This document shows positions 21,525-28,763 of a DNA stretch of 64,000 nucleotides, one piece after another. Source of the stretch: UBA2396 sp038042175 (GTDB taxonomy: Bacteria > Planctomycetota > Phycisphaerae > Phycisphaerales > UBA1924); NCBI GenBank assembly GCA_964358855.1, contig CAYHQQ010000015.1:1-64000 (forward strand), written 5' to 3'. The first letter of the stretch is position 1. The number at the start of each line of letters is the position of its first letter. The notes beneath the pieces were generated by a model that saw only the letters and a program-made list of their open reading frames with translations, ran no database searches and was not told the origin of the DNA. The position numbers were made by a program, and so were the translations under genes.

Positions 21525-22877
21525 CTACACAGCCCTCCCGACGATCTTCTCCGCGTCGGCGATGCGGAGTTCGCCCGAGATGAGTTTGGGGAGCAGCGCG
21601 TCGCGGAGGGCGACGAGGGTGGCGGATTGCGCCCGCGAAGTGGCAATCCTTCCGAAGATTGGAGTCGCGGCCTGGGTGAACCCGCGTAGGACATCCACGG
21701 GCGGCTCGACGCACTGGAAGTCGAGGAAGTCCTGCGGCCGGACCCGCTGGTGGCTGTTCGAGGTTCCACTGGCGTGCGTCGTCAGGTGTTCGATCAATGG
21801 CTCGCTCGTCGCCATGCAGTAGATGAACTCGCGGCTGACCTTCTTGGCCTTGTTGCCGGTACAGACGAGGAACTCGGTGGACGCGACCTGCCGCCTCGGT
21901 CCGGCGGCGGGCGGCAGCCAGACCCGCGGGGTTCGCGGGTTGAGTTTAGAGACTAGCACGCAATCGGCGGTCACTACGAACTTCTGGCTCTTGATCGTCT
22001 CACCCCGGTCCTTCGAGGGCATCTGACCGGTGTCGAACGCCGGGATGCTGAAGTGGTCGAAGTCTTCGCTCGGATGGTCGCCGGGGTCGATGGCATCGCG
22101 CGACAGGCTGAGCAAATCCCCCAGCGTCCCCACCCTCCACCCCTCCGGCACCTCGCCGATGGGCGAGTCCACGAGGCGTGTGGGGAAGAGGGCGGCGAGG
22201 TCGGCGGGGAGGGCTCTGGGGAACGTGGTGGGGTGGGCGGCGGCGGCGTTGGGGGGGTGGGGGGTGCGGCGGACGGGGTCAAAGTCCACGAACCACGAGG
22301 TGAAGGCCGCCCGCGCGATCCCCTCCAGCACCCGGGCCGTCTTGCGGTTCACCTCGATCTTGTCGTCCAGCGCCCCCAGCACCCCCGCGATCGCCCGCTG
22401 CTCGGGGAGGGGGGGAAAGTCAAACTTGAACGCTTCGATTCGCACGGGCGCGGTGTGTTTCACGCCAGTCCCCGTCGCGCTGGCGAGAATCTCGTGGCGA
22501 TACTCGCGCGTACACATCATGTAGTACAGGAACCGCTTGCTGACGGCGTCGTTCTTCTTGAACACGACGCGACCGACTCGTTGATTGTGCAGGACTCGAA
22601 GGCCTGGGAGGTCTGGCACGATGGCCGGGTAGCCAAGAGTGTCTGACGCCTTGCTCAAATCGGTCATCGTGACGACGAGTTCGCCCGCAGGCAAGACGTA
22701 CTCCGGCGGCACCGACCCTCGAAAGTACTTTCCCTTCCCCAACTGAAAGCCGCCGCCGATGGCGAAGTTGCCCGGTGTCAGCAGCAGGTCGCTGGTGGGC
22801 TCATCCGTGAAGTCTTCGCCGGGGAACGCAAAGCCGTGTGTGATCTTGACCAACTCGGAAAGTGGCTGCTCAGCCAT
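21525..22877 (-). CDS. hsdS: Type I restriction-modification system, specificity subunit S
   Basis: About 450 residues, two target-recognition domains with central and C-terminal conserved helices. The first TRD opens with MAEQPLSELVKITHGFAFPG and ends in PPLPEQRAIAGVLGALDDKI. The second begins near PEGWRVGTLGDLLSL and ends in VALRDALLPKLISGELRI. These two long helices set the spacing of the bipartite recognition site. ATG 22877 is taken as start because homologues begin with this segment; the open frame extends upstream to 23036 through Arg/Pro-rich, non-domain sequence. The gene precedes darT directly. Upstream lies a 700-bp stretch that separates it from hsdM. Confidence 0.95.
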   Translation of the reverse strand: MAEQPLSELVKITHGFAFPGEDFTDEPTSDLLLTPGNFAIGGGFQLGKGKYFRGSVPPEYVLPAGELVVTMTDLSKASDTLGYPAIVPDLPGLRVLHNQRVGRVVFKKNDAVSKRFLYYMMCTREYRHEILASATGTGVKHTAPVRIEAFKFDFPPLPEQRAIAGVLGALDDKIEVNRKTARVLEGIARAAFTSWFVDFDPVRRTPHPPNAAAAHPTTFPRALPADLAALFPTRLVDSPIGEVPEGWRVGTLGDLLSLSRDAIDPGDHPSEDFDHFSIPAFDTGQMPSKDRGETIKSQKFVVTADCVLVSKLNPRTPRVWLPPAAGPRRQVASTEFLVCTGNKAKKVSREFIYCMATSEPLIEHLTTHASGTSNSHQRVRPQDFLDFQCVEPPVDVLRGFTQAATPIFGRIATSRAQSATLVALRDALLPKLISGELRIADAEKIVGRAV

Positions 22878-23579
22878 GCCGCACCCCCTCCCCGCTCGCG
22901 GCGTGCTGGTCCGCCAGAGGGGCGTGCCGATGCGTGGGGGGCGGCACCTCCCCGCTGAAGGCATGAACACCACCCGCGCGGGCCGGGCCGTGATCAACTC
23001 GCGCGGGTCCGTGCCTTTGGGCCTCGGAGGTGTCAAGGGTTGTCGCCACGGGTGGAGCGAGCGAGTCTTCGAGCCAGCGCAACGCGTGGAGAGCGTCGTT
23101 CATCTTCTCCCCTGCGCCGGCGGAGCAGAGGAAGGGTTCATAAGAGGATGCGCCCGCGATGGACCGGGAACTCCGCCGCCCCGCCGGGGCGGAGAGCACG
23201 TGACCCGCCGTTGTCCACGGGTTGCGCTCGGGCCTGCGGCCGTGCGCTCCACCCGTGGCGACAGCCCGTCGTCCCTCCGGGACGAGGACGACGACCTCCG
23301 GGACCTCCCCAGCGGAGGCACAGGGCAGGATGACGCGGGCCCGAGAACCCGTGCCGGGCCTCCGGACACCGTCCATTCCCTTCCGGCGGGCCGCCAAGGG
23401 GGGGCGGCGCGCTGCGCCGGGACCCGCTAGCCCATCCGGACGACCGGCCGAGAGAGCCGTCAGGCCCGCCAACTCATCCGGCGGACGCGACGACTGCCTT
23501 GCAACGCCGTCCGCAGGACCTGTCGCGTGGCGGGGCGGGTGTGCGGAGGCCCGCGGGTGGTGGGTGCTCGGCTCGGACA
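22878..23579. other. 700-bp GC-rich insert between hsdM and hsdS
   Basis: Type I RM hsdM and hsdS usually abut or overlap; here about 700 bases separate them. A minus-strand frame starts with ATG at 23583, overlapping the hsdM stop, and runs to 22870, but it is Pro/Arg/Ala-rich low-complexity sequence with no recognisable domain. One short stretch near 23093-23108 (MNDALHALRWLEDSLAPP) looks more protein-like. The DNA has several GC-rich inverted repeats, including a perfect 19-bp pair. It could be a decayed gene, a repeat family insertion or a structured RNA. I do not call a gene here. Confidence 0.5.
23041..23263. repeat. 19-bp perfect inverted repeat pair
   Basis: TGTCGCCACGGGTGGAGCG at 23041-23059 is the exact reverse complement of 23245-23263. 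The 185 bases between are GC-rich and contain a further palindrome around CCCCGCCGGGGCGG (about 23170-23185). The pair sits inside the hsdM-hsdS gap. Confidence 0.85.
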
Positions 23580-25556
23580 TCACTCGGCCCCCTCGCCGCG
23601 CGGGAAAATGTCCTTCGAGATGGCCTTGCCTGCTTTCATATCGTTCCAGGCCTTCAGCACACTTGCGCGATTGCCACCGGAATCAAGCCACTCTTTGACC
23701 CTCTTGAGCTCTCGCGGGGGGATCGAGCCCGCGAGTATTTCGACACTGTTGATATCGATAGAAGCGTCCCAGTCCGGATGGGTTGCGTGAAGATGAGGAC
23801 GCTGATGGTTAGCTTCCCTCATCCTGAGGCTGTATTTGGCTCCTCTAGCTTGGGTGAGTTGAAGCTGCCAAACGCCCTGGCCGTCGGCCTCGGCGGCTGC
23901 GTCGGCGCGACTCTCAGAGAGCGACGGGGGAAACCCGATCGCCGCGAGGTTGGCCGCGATGGCCTTGTCGAGGTCCGCCCCCTGGGCCGTCAGCGTGGCC
24001 AGCTCCTGCGAGAGCGCGGCCATTTTGTCCTCGAAGGGGACGCCATCATCGAGGGCTTCCTCCGCGCCGACGTAGCGGCCCGGCGCGAGGACGTGGCCGT
24101 GGGTGCGGATTTCATCGAGCGTGGCCGACTTGCAAAATCCCGCGATGTTCTCGTACTTTTTGTCCTTGGCACCGTTGCGTTTGTCGCCGCGCCAGGCGTG
24201 GTATGTGTCGGCGATGGTGGCGATGTCGGCATCGGTGAGTGTGCGCTGGACGCGATCGATCATCGAGCCCATCTTCCATGCGTTGATGAAGAGCACGTGG
24301 CCGCGACGGTCACGGAACTTACCCGACACGCCGCCGTTCTTTTTGTCGCGGGCGAGGAACCAGAGGCAGACGGAGATCTGGGTGGAGTAGAACAACTGGC
24401 CGGGCAGGGCCACCATGCAGTCCACCAGGTCCGCCTCGACGATCGACTTGCGAATGTCCCCCTCGCCGGAGGAGTTCGAGGACATCGCACCGTTTGCCAA
24501 GACGAACCCGGCAAGGCCCGTGGGGGAGAGTTTCGAGAGGAAGTGCTGTACCCATGCGAAGTTGGCGTTCCCCGGCGGCGGGACGCCGTGCTTCCAGCGT
24601 TTGTCCTCCTTCAGCAGGTCGCCTCGCCAGTCGGAGTCGTTGAAGGGCGGGTTGGCGATGACAAAGTCAGCCTTGAGGTCCGGGTGGTGGTCCTGGTGGA
24701 ACGAATCGCCGTGGGTGATCTTCGCGTCGATGCCCCGGATGGCGAGGTTCATCTTGGCCAACCGCCAGGTGGTGTAGTTGGACTCCTGTCCGTAGACCGC
24801 GATGTCGCCGACGCGACCGCCGTGATGCTCGATGAACTCCTCGGACTGCACGAACATGCCCGCCGAGCCGCAGCAGGGGTCAAAGATGCGGCCCTTGTAG
24901 GGGGCGAGCATGTTGACCAGCATCTTGACGACCGGGCGCGGCGTGTAGAACTGGCCGCCCTTCTTGCCCTCGGCGCTGGCGAATTCGGAGAGGAAATACT
25001 CGTAGACACGGCCGAGCATGTCGCGCGAGCGGTGCCCCGCCCCGCCGAAGCCGATGTTGCCGATCATGTCGATCAACTGGCCGAGACGCTGCTTGTCGAG
25101 GCCGGCGCGGGCGAAGTCTTTGGGGAGGACGGCCTTGAGGGTTGAATTGACCTTCTCGACGGCTTCCATGGCGTCATCGACGATGGTGCCGATCTTGGGG
25201 TCCTTGGCCTTGGAGAGCAGATACGACCAGCGGGCCACCTTGGGCACCCAGAAGATGTTCTCGGCCTTGTACTCGTCGGGGTCCTCGGGGTCGGCACCCT
25301 TGACTTTGGACGAGGCGAGTTCGGTGTGCTTGGCCTCGAAGGTGTCCGAGATGTACTTCAGGAAGATCAGCCCGAGGACGACGTGCTTGTACTCGGCCGC
25401 GTCCATGTTGTTCCGGAGAGCGTCGGCGGCCTTGAAGAGCTGCTTCTCGAACCCCAGGTCGGCGTCGCTGTCTGCGGACCTAGACGCGGCTATAACGCCT
25501 CTGCCTGGCGGAGTGTCACTGATCTTCGCCTCGGGTTCTTTCTGCCGCTTCGCCAT
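23580..25556 (-). CDS. hsdM: Type I restriction-modification system, methyltransferase subunit M, with DUF4160-like C-terminal extension
   Basis: 658 residues; ordinary HsdM is about 500-550. The N-terminal helical domain starts near FEKQLFKAADALRNNMDAAE. The N6-adenine methyltransferase core has motif I FDPCCGSAGMFV and motif IV VIANPPFNDSDWRG. After the core, residues about 575-650 (SLRMREANHQRPHLHATHPD, then IDINSVEILAGSIPPREL, VKEWLDSG) match the DUF4160 pattern (HxPHxH-like start, IDI strand, 'G-x-I/L-P-x-R-x-L', EW helix). DUF4160 normally occurs as a small stand-alone protein paired with DUF2442. GGAGG stands just before ATG 25556. First gene of the hsd/dar operon. Confidence 0.95.
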   Translation of the reverse strand: MAKRQKEPEAKISDTPPGRGVIAASRSADSDADLGFEKQLFKAADALRNNMDAAEYKHVVLGLIFLKYISDTFEAKHTELASSKVKGADPEDPDEYKAENIFWVPKVARWSYLLSKAKDPKIGTIVDDAMEAVEKVNSTLKAVLPKDFARAGLDKQRLGQLIDMIGNIGFGGAGHRSRDMLGRVYEYFLSEFASAEGKKGGQFYTPRPVVKMLVNMLAPYKGRIFDPCCGSAGMFVQSEEFIEHHGGRVGDIAVYGQESNYTTWRLAKMNLAIRGIDAKITHGDSFHQDHHPDLKADFVIANPPFNDSDWRGDLLKEDKRWKHGVPPPGNANFAWVQHFLSKLSPTGLAGFVLANGAMSSNSSGEGDIRKSIVEADLVDCMVALPGQLFYSTQISVCLWFLARDKKNGGVSGKFRDRRGHVLFINAWKMGSMIDRVQRTLTDADIATIADTYHAWRGDKRNGAKDKKYENIAGFCKSATLDEIRTHGHVLAPGRYVGAEEALDDGVPFEDKMAALSQELATLTAQGADLDKAIAANLAAIGFPPSLSESRADAAAEADGQGVWQLQLTQARGAKYSLRMREANHQRPHLHATHPDWDASIDINSVEILAGSIPPRELKRVKEWLDSGGNRASVLKAWNDMKAGKAISKDIFPRGEGAE

Positions 25557-25751
25557 GAGTCCTCCGTCCGGTCACCCTCGCCCGCCACGCGATTGGACCA
25601 ACCGCAGCGACAGCGCCACTCATGGTAACGAGTTTTGGACACGGTCGCGTTCGGTCGGCCTGCGGCATTTGCCTGCCCCAGCGGTACCGGTTCAATTTGA
25701 AATAGTCCGCGATTCGCCGGGCGTTTTGTCGTCTCCTATCCTTGCGCCAAC

Positions 25752-25904
25752 ATGGCAAAGAAACCAGCAGCCCCCGCGAAACCCTCCAAGAAGCCCATCC
25801 CACGCCCCGACGTGAATCAGGCCGCGAAGTCCCTCATTGATCGGATCACGGAGAGGACTGAGGCGGGTTCGAAGCCTGGGGTTCGTCGGGATGCTCGCCC
25901 ATAA
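25752..25904 (+). CDS. Small Lys/Pro-rich protein of the element, 50 residues
   Basis: ATG 25752 to TAA 25902 encodes MAKKPAAPAKPSKKPIPRPD, then DVNQAAKSLIDRITERTEA and a short tail. The combination of a Lys/Pro-rich start and a 'DVNQ-A-x-x-I-x-x-x-T' helix resembles very small conserved proteins found widely in planctomycete and actinobacterial genomes, function unknown. Its 3' end overlaps the 3' end of the convergent P63C-like gene by 59 bases, so its last 15 residues may be shaped by that overlap. It is too short to be certain. Confidence 0.5.
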   Translation: MAKKPAAPAKPSKKPIPRPDVNQAAKSLIDRITERTEAGSKPGVRRDARP

Positions 25905-26916
25905 AGAGCGGGGCCGGTTTGTACTTGGGCAAAGAGGTATCAAGCATCTTCATGAACGTTTCTTTGCTCGGCGAGGCTCGCATGAGCGCGGTCACGGCCG
26001 CAAGATGCTCAAGAAGCTTTGGGTGTCCAATGTCGGTCGTGAGGTGCTGAAAGTGCTTGTTTGAGCGCTGGCCCTTCTCGTTGGGCGGGTTCTTCTTGCG
26101 AAGCTCGTGTAGCAGACCAGGGGCCAATCTCTCATAGACGATGTTGTTCGTGAGAACGCCAAAGAACTGCGGGCGCTTCATCGTCGGCTTGTTGCGGTCA
26201 TATCTCACCTTCCACAGCCGGAACATTTGTTCGTAGTAGTCGAGGCGGAAAGTGCCGACCCACTTCTGGAGTTCTTTGGCGACAAACGCCTCCAAAATCT
26301 TCGCCAACGCATCGCGAGCGCGGTCCTTCTGATAGCCGGTCGCCTCATCCACCAGGGCGACGATGCCGACGTGGGCGAGACTGCGGATAACCAAGTCGCA
26401 CGCCTTGGCAAAGTGCTCCTGGCTCTTGAAGAGCACTCCCGCGTCTCTGGCGCGGAGGTAAACGTCGCAGACCTTCGGAAGAACGTCGGCGGAATAGGCG
26501 TGGGCGAGTTTGCCCGTAGGCAGCTCGACGGTGAACGGTTTTGTCGAATCGACTAAAGCCTTGTCAATAAAGGGCTTTAGGTTCCGATAGTTCAAGAAAG
26601 GGGCCATTTCTTCGACTACCGATCCACGCCCACCGGCGGGCCTGGGAGAGCGCCCAATGGCTCGGAAAAAGCCCTCCTGCGTAAGAACTCGCGTTCCGTC
26701 CTCCAAGACCGCACACTTGATGCTTGCGGTTCCAATCGGGATGTCCCCCATGTGTGTCGCCTTGACGATTCGCTCGGACGCCTTGGACTTGCGCCAGCGA
26801 GCCTGAGCCGCGATCCGAGCGATTTCAGACCGCTGTGATCCGTTCAGGGAATCGGCTCTCGCCTGTCCGCCCTTTTTCCCCGCTTCCGACCCACCGAACC
26901 CAGTTTCATCAATCAT
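25846..26916 (-). CDS. P63C domain-like protein
   Basis: About 356 residues. After a Gly/Lys-rich N-terminus (GGSEAGKKGGQARADSL) come THMGDIPIGTASIKCAVLED, RVLTQEGFFRAIGRSPRP and KPFIDKALVDSTKPFTVELP, the signature order of P63C-domain proteins known from phages and islands; their role is unclear. The C-terminal half contains a long helical stretch and KKNPPNEKGQRSNKHFQHL. ATG 26916 is chosen because AGGAG stands seven bases upstream; the frame could extend to 27036 but would read through the palindromic promoter. It is transcribed away from the 27093 gene. Confidence 0.8.
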   Translation of the reverse strand: MIDETGFGGSEAGKKGGQARADSLNGSQRSEIARIAAQARWRKSKASERIVKATHMGDIPIGTASIKCAVLEDGTRVLTQEGFFRAIGRSPRPAGGRGSVVEEMAPFLNYRNLKPFIDKALVDSTKPFTVELPTGKLAHAYSADVLPKVCDVYLRARDAGVLFKSQEHFAKACDLVIRSLAHVGIVALVDEATGYQKDRARDALAKILEAFVAKELQKWVGTFRLDYYEQMFRLWKVRYDRNKPTMKRPQFFGVLTNNIVYERLAPGLLHELRKKNPPNEKGQRSNKHFQHLTTDIGHPKLLEHLAAVTALMRASPSKETFMKMLDTSLPKYKPAPLFMGEHPDEPQASNPPQSSP

Positions 26917-26937
26917 TCGAGGCTCCTTGTTGGCTTG

Positions 26938-26982
26938 TGCTTGACAGCCAAGCATAGCCGCGTTATGCTTGGCTGTCAAGCA
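26938..26982. promoter_or_regulatory. Symmetric divergent promoter/operator palindrome
   Basis: TGCTTGACAGCCAAGCATA (26938-26956) and its exact reverse complement (26964-26982) flank a 7-base centre. On the plus strand TTGACA (26941-26946) is followed after 17 bases by TATGCT (26964-26969). By symmetry the minus strand has the same TTGACA-N17-TATGCT. Each strand thus carries a near-consensus sigma-70 promoter, directed at the 27093 gene and the P63C-like gene (start 26916). The arms could also be a repressor operator. Confidence 0.7.
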
Positions 26983-26995
26983 TGGAGTTTCCAGC

Positions 26996-27109
26996 ATGAA
27001 CCGGCTCACCACTGAAACCCGCGTCCAGATCGTCAAAGCCCTCTGTGAAGGATGCTCTACCGCCCTGCGGGTCTTCCGAGGGGGGCCTACCTATGAATTC
27101 CATGGGTAG
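26996..27109 (+). pseudogene. Truncated IS1-like transposase N-terminus
   Basis: ATG 26996 opens a 37-residue frame, MNRLTTETRVQIVKALCEGC, then ST and unrelated residues to TAG 27107. The opening resembles the first helix-turn-helix of IS1-family transposases (M-N-x-L-x-x-E-x-R-x-x-I-V-x-x-L-x-E-G-x-S), but the continuing family sequence is missing. It is read as a fragment left by an old insertion or deletion. It could also serve as a leader peptide of the next gene, which starts inside it at 27093. Confidence 0.45.
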
Positions 27110-28166
27110 TGGCCTGATCCGCCACGCAGGATCGGTCGGGGTATCGGCACCACTCGCGCCATGCCCCGCCCGACCGCCCGATGAAAGCGAGTGGGCGATG
27201 GACGTAGCAGAATTGGCGGGCCTCCTGAATGAGTCCGCCGAACTGATTTGGACTGACAATCTTGTCAGCACGGTGTTTCCTTCAGGCAGTCCTCCGGACG
27301 CCAAATGGCTTTTGCATCCCGATCAGGGTGTGAGCGAAGGCGCGAACCGTTTGGTCTCTTGCCTTACCTCTGCCGAAACTGAAGGTCTCCTCGCCGAGAT
27401 GGTGTTGCGTGAGCGGCCCGGCATTGAAAGGCTGCGGCAGTATGTAGTCAATCTCGTTGAGCATGTCTCACTCTCCCAAGAGAGCATCTCGCGGACGATG
27501 AACGACGCTTTCAGATCAGCGTCCCAGATTTGCTGCGAATACACCGGCGCAGAATTTCGCACCGGCTGCTTGTTTCCCGTTCGAGTAGAGGACCTATGCA
27601 CGGATGGCGATGATTCTCGCTTGGTCGGTGGCGATGCTGCACGCCGCAAGGAGCTTGCCAAAGCCCTCGGCATTCGACACAAGTTCCCCGACTCTCGCAT
27701 CCTCCAGGGGGCCGAGAAGTGTGCGCGCCAATACTGGACGGCGTTGGGCGACGGTGCCCGACAGGTTCTGGAATTGCGGTATGGACTGTTGTGCGCGATC
27801 AAGCTCGTTTGCGGGTTTCTTGCGTCACTGGAGCGTGCCCACGGCGATGGCAAACTAACCGAGACGCCTGCTGCGGCAACGGTCGCGAGCGGCGGCCGTG
27901 CGTTGAAGAAGTCGGTCGGCACCAGCACGGGCAATGGCTACGACTCGCTCTCGCCCATGACGCGTCCAATTCTCATAGCGCAGGCCGCCCGAGCTGCGGG
28001 CATGCGCCCGGACCTCTTATTGAAGCGATTGCGTGCCCGCAAATACGCCATCGCCGGGGTGAAAGGGTCGTCTGAGGCCGAATGGGCACACGTGCTGCTC
28101 GCCCTGCCGCCCGCTAAGCGGCGACAGGTAAAGGCGTGGGTGGAGAAGAACTTCCCATCAGAGTGA
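27093..28166 (+). CDS. Hypothetical protein of element B
   Basis: About 357 residues, no recognised domain. The region from MDVAELAGLLNESAELIWTD is mostly alpha-helical by composition, with Cys pairs at QICCEYTGAEF and a hydrophobic VLELRYGLLCAIKLVCGFLA stretch (about 235-255) that is helical but probably not membrane-spanning. The last 60 residues (PILIAQAARAAGMRPDLLLK to EKNFPSE) are basic and look like a DNA-binding helical domain. ATG 27093 is preferred because GAGGGGGG lies about eight bases upstream; GTG 27045 is possible. It is the gene served by the plus-strand promoter of the palindrome at 26938. Confidence 0.7.
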   Translation: MNSMGSGLIRHAGSVGVSAPLAPCPARPPDESEWAMDVAELAGLLNESAELIWTDNLVSTVFPSGSPPDAKWLLHPDQGVSEGANRLVSCLTSAETEGLLAEMVLRERPGIERLRQYVVNLVEHVSLSQESISRTMNDAFRSASQICCEYTGAEFRTGCLFPVRVEDLCTDGDDSRLVGGDAARRKELAKALGIRHKFPDSRILQGAEKCARQYWTALGDGARQVLELRYGLLCAIKLVCGFLASLERAHGDGKLTETPAAATVASGGRALKKSVGTSTGNGYDSLSPMTRPILIAQAARAAGMRPDLLLKRLRARKYAIAGVKGSSEAEWAHVLLALPPAKRRQVKAWVEKNFPSE

Positions 28167-28330
28167 ACTCCAGCAACCACCTCGACACACCTGCATCCAC
28201 CTCGTTTTGTATCACAAGTGCACTTGACGCCTGAAATCAAGGCCACTTTGCTCATTTTCCAGACACCTGAGTTCGCCGTTAATACTCCTCGGTCATGTGG
28301 CAGGTCAGCCACTCGACAGGAGCAATCAAC

Positions 28331-28519
28331 ATGGCGGCGAACATTGAAGTGTGCACGGTCCGCGAGGTGGCGGATGCACTTAGGGTCAGCCAGGCGACAA
28401 TCCGCCGACTGATCGCGGCATCCAAATTGCCAGCGATGCGGGTGGGTCGCTCCGTTCGGGTCGATCGGAGCGTGCTTGCGAGGCTCGTTGCGGAGGGCAA
28501 GGTGTCTCGTGGCAAGTGA
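28331..28519 (+). CDS. Excisionase-family helix-turn-helix protein
   Basis: 62 residues, MerR/excisionase-type winged HTH: CTVREVADALRVSQATIRRL, IAASKLPAMRVGRSVRVDR, SVLARLVAEGKVSRGK. Such proteins bind attachment-site arms or regulate element genes. ATG 28331 has CAGGAGC nine bases upstream; an earlier start at 28295 would only add twelve non-conserved residues. It is the first gene of the replication/integration module and overlaps the next by 11 bases. Confidence 0.85.
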   Translation: MAANIEVCTVREVADALRVSQATIRRLIAASKLPAMRVGRSVRVDRSVLARLVAEGKVSRGK

Positions 28520-28763
28520 CCCCACTTCCCAGGCGACGCCGACCGCTTCGGCCCCCTTCCTCATCGACGCCGTCGCGGCCCGCAAGCTGCTTTGCATGGG
28601 AGTGCGGCGGATGTGGTCCCTGTCGATCTGCGGCGCGATCCCGAGCAAGAAGATCGGCAAGAGCCGCCGGTACTGCCCTGAGGAACTGCGGGCGTGGGTG
28701 CGGGCTGGCTGCCCTACGGACGCCGGTGCGGGCGCTCGCGTGAGGAAGGGGATGGCACGATGA
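28509..28763 (+). CDS. Second small HTH protein
   Basis: About 84 residues starting at GTG 28509 (VASDPTSQATPTASAPFLID). The core AVAARKLLCMGVRRMWSLSI, CGAIPSKKIGKSRRYCPEEL, RAWVRAGCP has the shape of a HTH_17/excisionase-like domain: AA-x-LL-GV, then a beta hairpin with RY, then an EL-x-x-W-x-x-x-G-CP helix. It overlaps the previous gene and its stop overlaps the ATG of the primase gene (ATGA), so the three are translated as a set. It may act with the first HTH protein as excisionase or regulator. Confidence 0.7.
   Translation: MASDPTSQATPTASAPFLIDAVAARKLLCMGVRRMWSLSICGAIPSKKIGKSRRYCPEELRAWVRAGCPTDAGAGARVRKGMAR

Noticed and set aside
22870..23583. 237-residue minus-strand frame overlapping the hsdM stop
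   Set aside because: The ATGA overlap is tempting, but the product is Pro/Arg/Ala-rich with no fold-like segments and it covers inverted repeats and the hsdS start. Treated as a non-coding insert.
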